NCBI RefSeq assembly: GCF_011306175.1
Contig: NZ_CP049913.1
Span: 2,294,001-2,358,000, forward strand
From: Vibrio sp. HDW18
GTDB taxonomy: Bacteria > Pseudomonadota > Gammaproteobacteria > Enterobacterales > Vibrionaceae
DNA length: 64,000 nt
Reading direction: 5' to 3'
Positions 58,806 through 64,000 of this stretch are shown here, piece by piece (the stretch's first letter is position 1; each line of letters starts with the position of its first letter). Both the position numbers and the translations under genes were made by a program. The notes beneath the pieces were generated by a model that saw only the letters and a program-made list of their open reading frames with translations, ran no database searches and was not told where the DNA came from.

Positions 58806-59603
58806 GTGACTGAAGACCGTAATTTCGACAATATTGCCCACAAATTTGCAAAAAATATTTACGGCTCTGACAAAGGCGAGATCCGCCAAGTCATTGTTTG
58901 GGAAGATTTGCAGCAATTACTCGCTCAATTCAATGCATCAAATGCACCTTTGCACATATTGGATGCAGGGGGGGGCTTGGCGCAACTTTCACAGAAAATC
59001 GCTCGGCTTGGCCATCGCGTCACTTTGTGTGATCTTTCTTCACAAATGCTGCAATTGGCCGAGCAAGAGATTGCCAACCAAGGCCTGCGTGAGCAGTATC
59101 GCTTGGTTCACTCATCGGTGCAGACCATTCAACAGCATCTTAGCGAACCGGTTGATGTGTTGTTATTTCATGCGGTGATGGAGTGGCTGGCCGATCCTAA
59201 GCCTGCGTTACAAAACGTGTTGGCGCAAGTTAAACCTGGTGGTATGGCATCGGTGATGTTTTACAACTATCACGGTTTGGTTTACAAAAACGCCGTGTGT
59301 GGCAACATTCCGCACGTGCTAGAAGATATGCCACACCGTAAACGATTCAAATTACAACCGCAGCAAGGCTTACTTCCTGAAGAGGTCTACCAATGGATCG
59401 AACAGGCGGGATTTGAGATCTGCGGAAAATCCGGTATTCGCTGTTTCAGTGATTACATCGGCAACATGAAAAACATGGGCGAATATCAGTATGAGGATTT
59501 GGTTGCACTGGAGCGTAAATTTTGCCGTCAGGAACCTTACCTCTCATTAGGTCGATACATTCATGTATGGGCTAAGAAAAAACACGAACAGGAAACACAA
59601 TGA
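58806..59603 (+). CDS. cmoM: tRNA 5-carboxymethoxyuridine methyltransferase
   Basis: CmoM (SmtA) methylates cmo5U34 to mcmo5U in tRNAs. The 265-residue protein has the SAM-binding [12 protein letters not shown] and [11 protein letters not shown] motifs and the family-specific end [20 protein letters not shown]. It starts with GTG at 58806. mukF follows with an ATGA overlap; cmoM-mukFEB is the usual gamma-proteobacterial operon. Confidence 0.95.
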   Translation: MTEDRNFDNIAHKFAKNIYGSDKGEIRQVIVWEDLQQLLAQFNASNAPLHILDAGGGLAQLSQKIARLGHRVTLCDLSSQMLQLAEQEIANQGLREQYRLVHSSVQTIQQHLSEPVDVLLFHAVMEWLADPKPALQNVLAQVKPGGMASVMFYNYHGLVYKNAVCGNIPHVLEDMPHRKRFKLQPQQGLLPEEVYQWIEQAGFEICGKSGIRCFSDYIGNMKNMGEYQYEDLVALERKFCRQEPYLSLGRYIHVWAKKKHEQETQ

Positions 59604-60937
59604 GTGAGTTTACTCAGGATACTGGGCAAAAACCGATCGACGAATTGGTCAGTTGGGTCAAACAGTATGACTTCTCATTGAATCTGCCGACTGAGCGCTT
59701 GGCATTTTTGCTGGCGATAGCGGTGCTCGGTAATGAAAGATTTGATGAAGAGCTCGGCGAAGGGGAACTGCACGATGCATTTGCGATAGTCACACGCATG
59801 TTTGCAGAATCGGGCGAAGCTTCTGCTTTTCGAGCCAATAATGCGATTAATGATCTGGTTAAGCAGCGATTACTGAGCCGCTTTACCAGTGAAATGACCG
59901 AAGGGGCAAGCCTATATCGGCTAACGCCTTTAGCAATCGGCATCACCGATTACTATGTGCGACATCGCGAATTTTCCAAACTCAAGTTATCGATTCAGCT
60001 CTCGATGGTGGCCGATGAAATGGCCAAAGCGTTGCAATCGGCGCAGCAGGGCGGCAATGCGGCACACTGGCGCAAAAACGTGTTTGGGGTGCTCAAATAT
60101 TCGGTCAGTGAAATTTTTGACCGCATCGATCTCAACCAGCGAGTGATGGATGAGCAGCAACAGTCGGTCAAGCAGCAGATCGCCGAACTGTTAAATAAAG
60201 ATTGGCGCGATGCGATCAACAACTGTGAAGCCTTGCTGTCGGAAACCTCGGCTACGTTGCGAGAGCTGCAAGATACTCTGCAAGCGGCGGGCGATGAGTT
60301 GCAAACCCAAATTCTTGATCTCCAAGAGTGTGTGTATGGCAATTTGGAATTGGACTTTATCGAAGAGACGCTGTTTGCGTTGCAAATGAAGCTCGATCGC
60401 ATTACCAGTTGGGGACAGCAGGCAATCGATCTTTGGATTGGCTACGACCGCCACGTGCATAAGTTTATTCGTACCGCGATTGACATGGATCAGAATCGGG
60501 CGTTTAGCCAGCGTCTGCGTCAGTCGTTGAGCGACTATTTTGAACAGCCTTGGTACCTCACTTACGCTGAGGCCGAACGTTTATCGGATCTGCGTGATGA
60601 AACATTGGTGCTGCGTGATGATGAAGTCACCGGCCAAGTACCCACCGAGGTGGAATACCAACAACTGCAACAAGTGAATGACGAACTGGCTGAGCGAATT
60701 AGCCACATGCTGCAAGTGCATAAAGAGCAGGGCGTAGCGATTGATTTAGCCCAGGTACTGCGCGACTACTTAGCCAGTCATCCACGCACTCATCATTTTG
60801 ATTTAGCCCGAATGGTTGTCGACCAAGCGGTGAGGCTCGGTTACTCCGAATCTGATTACCGCGCTATCCAGCCGAACTGGACAGCGATTAACGATTTTGG
60901 CGCAAAGGTACAAGCGAATGTCATCGACCGATATTAA
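59600..60937 (+). CDS. mukF: Chromosome partition protein MukF
   Basis: The 445-residue kleisin of the MukBEF condensin has an N-terminal winged-helix dimerisation domain ([19 protein letters not shown]). A helical middle region (coiled coil about residues 175-260) and a C-terminal winged helix ([18 protein letters not shown]) bind MukB. It overlaps cmoM upstream and mukE downstream. Confidence 0.97.
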   Translation: MSEFTQDTGQKPIDELVSWVKQYDFSLNLPTERLAFLLAIAVLGNERFDEELGEGELHDAFAIVTRMFAESGEASAFRANNAINDLVKQRLLSRFTSEMTEGASLYRLTPLAIGITDYYVRHREFSKLKLSIQLSMVADEMAKALQSAQQGGNAAHWRKNVFGVLKYSVSEIFDRIDLNQRVMDEQQQSVKQQIAELLNKDWRDAINNCEALLSETSATLRELQDTLQAAGDELQTQILDLQECVYGNLELDFIEETLFALQMKLDRITSWGQQAIDLWIGYDRHVHKFIRTAIDMDQNRAFSQRLRQSLSDYFEQPWYLTYAEAERLSDLRDETLVLRDDEVTGQVPTEVEYQQLQQVNDELAERISHMLQVHKEQGVAIDLAQVLRDYLASHPRTHHFDLARMVVDQAVRLGYSESDYRAIQPNWTAINDFGAKVQANVIDRY

Positions 60938-61637
60938 TCAATACATGCCAGAAAATCTGGCTAAAGCGATCGCCAATCCGCTGTTTCCAGCACTCGATAG
61001 TCTGTTACGTGCGGGGCGGCATGTGGCCAGTGATGATCTGGATAACCACGCATTTTTGTCTGATTTTGAGCTGGATTTAGCGCTGTTTTACCAACGTTAT
61101 CACACCGAACTGGTGCGCGCGCCAGAAGGCTTTTTCTACTTGCGGCCTCGTTCTAGCTCACTGATTAACCGCAGCGTACTGTCTGAGCTGGATATGCTGG
61201 TCGGTAAAGTGCTGTGTTTTCTGTATTTGAGCCCCGAGCGTTTGGCGCATGAAGGCATTTTCACCAACCAAGAGCTGTACGATGAGCTGTTGACGCTGGT
61301 GGAAGAGAAGAAACTGATGAAGCTGGTGACGAATCGTGCCAGCGGCTCAGATCTGGATCGTGAAAAATTATTTGAAAAAGTGCGCACTTCGCTGCGCCGT
61401 TTACGTCGCCTCGGCATGGTCATCACCATTAGTGATACGGCCAAATTTCGCATTACTGAAGCGGTATTTCGTTTTGGTGCCGATGTGCGTTTGGGTGGCG
61501 ATGTGCGTGAGGCGCAGCTGCGTCTGATCCGTGATGGTGAAGCGGTGGTACATACCCCAGAACCAAGTCAGCAAAGTCTGCTGCAAAATCCAGCCGAGTA
61601 CGATGAAGAGCAAACCGAGTGGGAAGATGAAGCATGA
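60918..61637 (+). CDS. mukE: Chromosome partition protein MukE
   Basis: The 239-residue protein starts at ATG 60918 (AAAGG nine bases upstream; a longer frame from 60897 is not supported). It has the MukE signature [21 protein letters not shown], then the two winged-helix domains with [17 protein letters not shown] and [10 protein letters not shown], and an acidic C-terminal tail. MukE binds MukF. It overlaps mukF by 20 bases and mukB by four. Confidence 0.97.
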   Translation: MSSTDINQYMPENLAKAIANPLFPALDSLLRAGRHVASDDLDNHAFLSDFELDLALFYQRYHTELVRAPEGFFYLRPRSSSLINRSVLSELDMLVGKVLCFLYLSPERLAHEGIFTNQELYDELLTLVEEKKLMKLVTNRASGSDLDREKLFEKVRTSLRRLRRLGMVITISDTAKFRITEAVFRFGADVRLGGDVREAQLRLIRDGEAVVHTPEPSQQSLLQNPAEYDEEQTEWEDEA

Positions 61638-64000
61638 TTGAACGAGGTAAATATCAATCGCTAACCATGATCAACTGGAACGGCTTCTTTGCACGTACTT
61701 TTGACATTGATAATTTAGTGACCACCTTATCGGGTGGTAACGGTGCTGGTAAGTCGACCACCATGGCGGCGTTTATTACCGCTTTGATCCCAGACCAAAG
61801 CCTGCTCCATTTCCGCAACACGACCGAAGCGGGTAGCTCACACGCTTCGCGTGATAAAGGATTGTACGGCAAGCTGCAAGCGGGTGCATGTTACGCCGCG
61901 CTGGATGTGGTTAATTCACGCAACCAACGGCTACTGTTTGCGGTCAAGCTGCAACAGGTGGCGGGACGTGATAAGAAAGTCGATATCAAGCCGTTTTTAA
62001 TCCAAGGCTTGCCAAGCCATATCAAGCCAACCGATATCTTGATTGAAACCGTGTCAGACAAGCATGCTCGGGTCCGTCAAATCAATGAAGTGAAAGAGGC
62101 GGTCAGCCAGATTGAAGGCGCGCACTGCAAATCTTTTCCGTCGATTGTCGACTACCATGCACAGATGTTTGAATTTGGCGTGATCCCGAAAAAACTGCGC
62201 AATAGCTCAGACCGCTCGAAATTCTACCGTTTGATTGAAGCATCGCTTTATGGCGGTATTTCCAGTGCGATCACTCGCTCACTAAGAGATTACCTGCTGC
62301 CGCAAAATGGTGGCGTGAAAAAAGCCTTCCAAGATATGGAATCGGCGCTACGTGAAAACCGCATGACGCTGGAAGCGATCAAAACCACGCAAGCGGATCG
62401 CGATCTGTTCAAACACCTGATCACCGAATCGACCCACTATGTGGCCGCTGACTACATGCGCCACGCCAATGATCGACATCATAAAGTGGGGCAAACTTTG
62501 GCACTGCGTAGTGAACTGTTTGCTGCTCGGACCACCTTGATTGAACAAAACCAGTTGCTGCATCGTGTTCATCAAGAATTAGCTCTGTTGCTGGAGCAAG
62601 AAACCGCGTTAGAGCAAGATCACCAAGGCGCATCCGATCACTTGCAGTTGGTGCAAAACGCCCTGCGTCAGCAAGAAAAAATTGAGCGCTATCAAGACGA
62701 TCTTGAAGAGCTGAGCTTCCGCCTTGAAGAGCAATTGATGGTGGTCGAAGAGGCGGATCAACAGGTGATGATGGCAGAAGAGCAGGCCACGATCACCGAA
62801 GAGGAAGTCGATAGCCTTAAATCACAACTGGCCGATTATCAGCAAGCGCTTGATGTGCAGCAAACGCGGGCTTTGCAATATCAACAAGCCGTGCAAGCGC
62901 TCGATAAAGCGCGCGCTTTACTTGGCAAGCCAGAGTTGACTGCGCAAAGTGCACAGGCGTTAGCCGCTCAGCTGAAAGCGGAGCAGGAAACGCGCACCAG
63001 TGAGCTCTTGGCACTCAAACACAAGCTGGATATGTCCGCCGCGGCGGCGCAGCAGTTCAACCATGCATTTGAACTGGTGACGCGTGTGCAAGGTGAGGTG
63101 GTGCGCAGTGATGCTGCCAATCAAGCTCAGCAATTGCTACGTCAAGCACGGGATGCCGAGCATACGCTGCATAATGAGAGCCAGTGGCAAGCGCAGCAAC
63201 GTGATGTGGCGCGTCAGCTTGAGCAGCAGCGTAACGTGCGAGCTCTGGCTAGCCAATATCATCAGCAACATCACGTGGCGTTGGATGATGCCGCGAGCGT
63301 TGAGTTAGAGCGTGAGCGCCACACGGCACAATTGGAAGAGCTGGAAAGTGCGCAGGAAAACTGCCGTGAACAGCGCGGCCAGTTACGCCATCAAGCGCAA
63401 GAATTGCAAACGCAAATTGCCCGTTGTGAGTCGATTGCCCCGGCGTGGATCAAGGCCAGTGATGTGCTACAAACATTGCGTGAGCAAACCGGTGCTGAAC
63501 TGGCCGATAGCCACTCGGTGATGGCGCATATGCAGCAAGTGCTAGAGCGAGAAAAAGTTCAATCACAGGCCAAAGATAAGCTCGCCGAACGGCGCACCAA
63601 ACTGGATAACGAAATTGAGCGTTTAGCTTCTCCCGGTGGCTCTAACGATCCCCGTCTGAAAGGGCTGGCGGATACGCTAGGTGGCGTGCTGCTGTCAGAA
63701 ATCTACGATGACATTGCGATTGATGATGCGCCGTATTTCAGCGCCATGTACGGCCCTGCACGGCACGCGATTGTGGTCTCCGATCTGGCTGGTATCAAAG
63801 AAAAATTGATCGAGCTGGATGATTGTCCAGAAGATCTGTACCTGATTGAAGGTGATGTGGATGCGTTTGATGACAGTTCATTTAACGCGCAAGAGCTGGA
63901 AGGCGCGGTGTGCGTGCAGCTTAATCAGCGCCAAATGCGCTATTCCCGCCTACCAGCTATTCCACTGTTTGGGCGTGCCGCCCGCGAGCAACGCTTAGAG
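61634..64000 (+). CDS. mukB: Chromosome partition protein MukB (5' part, cut by the window end)
   Basis: The first 789 codons of the SMC-like ATPase are present and open, about half of the usual 1,480 residues. The Walker A loop [11 protein letters not shown] lies near residues 33-43. The N-terminal head domain is followed by a long coiled-coil arm (about residues 290-650, rich in Gln/Glu/Leu). The hinge begins near [13 protein letters not shown] at the window edge. ATGA overlap with mukE couples translation. Confidence 0.97.
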   Translation, partial: MIERGKYQSLTMINWNGFFARTFDIDNLVTTLSGGNGAGKSTTMAAFITALIPDQSLLHFRNTTEAGSSHASRDKGLYGKLQAGACYAALDVVNSRNQRLLFAVKLQQVAGRDKKVDIKPFLIQGLPSHIKPTDILIETVSDKHARVRQINEVKEAVSQIEGAHCKSFPSIVDYHAQMFEFGVIPKKLRNSSDRSKFYRLIEASLYGGISSAITRSLRDYLLPQNGGVKKAFQDMESALRENRMTLEAIKTTQADRDLFKHLITESTHYVAADYMRHANDRHHKVGQTLALRSELFAARTTLIEQNQLLHRVHQELALLLEQETALEQDHQGASDHLQLVQNALRQQEKIERYQDDLEELSFRLEEQLMVVEEADQQVMMAEEQATITEEEVDSLKSQLADYQQALDVQQTRALQYQQAVQALDKARALLGKPELTAQSAQALAAQLKAEQETRTSELLALKHKLDMSAAAAQQFNHAFELVTRVQGEVVRSDAANQAQQLLRQARDAEHTLHNESQWQAQQRDVARQLEQQRNVRALASQYHQQHHVALDDAASVELERERHTAQLEELESAQENCREQRGQLRHQAQELQTQIARCESIAPAWIKASDVLQTLREQTGAELADSHSVMAHMQQVLEREKVQSQAKDKLAERRTKLDNEIERLASPGGSNDPRLKGLADTLGGVLLSEIYDDIAIDDAPYFSAMYGPARHAIVVSDLAGIKEKLIELDDCPEDLYLIEGDVDAFDDSSFNAQELEGAVCVQLNQRQMRYSRLPAIPLFGRAAREQRLE

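Overview
The window is chromosomal DNA of a Vibrio close to V. cholerae. The order mukBEF-cmoM-elyC / purR-tfoY / glgA-glgC / topA-yciN / aroA / aat-bpt / infA / fabV / fadE / MscS / pqiABC / RND pump / tRNA-Ser follows V. cholerae chromosome I around VC1714-VC1757, as I recall it. Three 128-bp ERIC-type repeats and a Vc2-like cyclic-di-GMP riboswitch upstream of tfoY fit the same group.

Layout. 1-7 kb: a YibE/F membrane protein, a secreted alkaline phosphatase, an AhpD-like protein, a helical fragment, a decayed IS1634-like transposase and an EIIC-EAL fusion. 7-10 kb: a secreted short-chain dehydrogenase behind a POTRA/AlgE-like barrel gene that is split by one in-frame amber codon, then tspO. 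10.7-15.4 kb: four envelope genes (COG3014-like lipoprotein with a frameshift, LpoB-like lipoprotein, DUF6844-like protein, FlgT/CsgG-like protein) that look like one undescribed outer-membrane system. 15.6-16.8 kb: queD and queE. 17.2-20.9 kb: a large StcE/TagA-like M66 metalloprotease behind a cyclic-di-GMP-I riboswitch. 21.0-26.4 kb: an AT-rich island between a 25-codon relic of a NYN-domain gene and the intact gene. It holds a VieB-like response regulator, a VieS-like hybrid kinase that has lost its sensor half, and a Mu-type ner/c repressor switch. 26.4-28.9 kb: DUF2986, IS21 and IS3 debris, one small membrane protein and a repeat cluster next to tRNA-Ser(GGA), which is the site VPI-2 occupies in V. 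cholerae. 29-64 kb: conserved housekeeping genes ending inside mukB.

How the genes work together. Cyclic-di-GMP recurs: an EAL phosphodiesterase, two cyclic-di-GMP riboswitches (for the protease and for TfoY) and remnants of a Vie-type phosphorelay. Envelope maintenance also recurs: pqiABC lipid transport, RND efflux, MscS, ElyC, and the LpoB/FlgT-like and POTRA-barrel operons. queDE makes queuosine precursor, cmoM modifies wobble uridine in tRNA, and bpt/aat/infA serve N-degron tagging and translation initiation. glgCA makes glycogen, and fadE and fabV handle fatty acids.

Four genes are broken by a single lesion each: one amber codon and three one-base losses, two of them in short homopolymer runs. 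This may reflect sequencing error or recent decay, and the sequence alone cannot separate the two.
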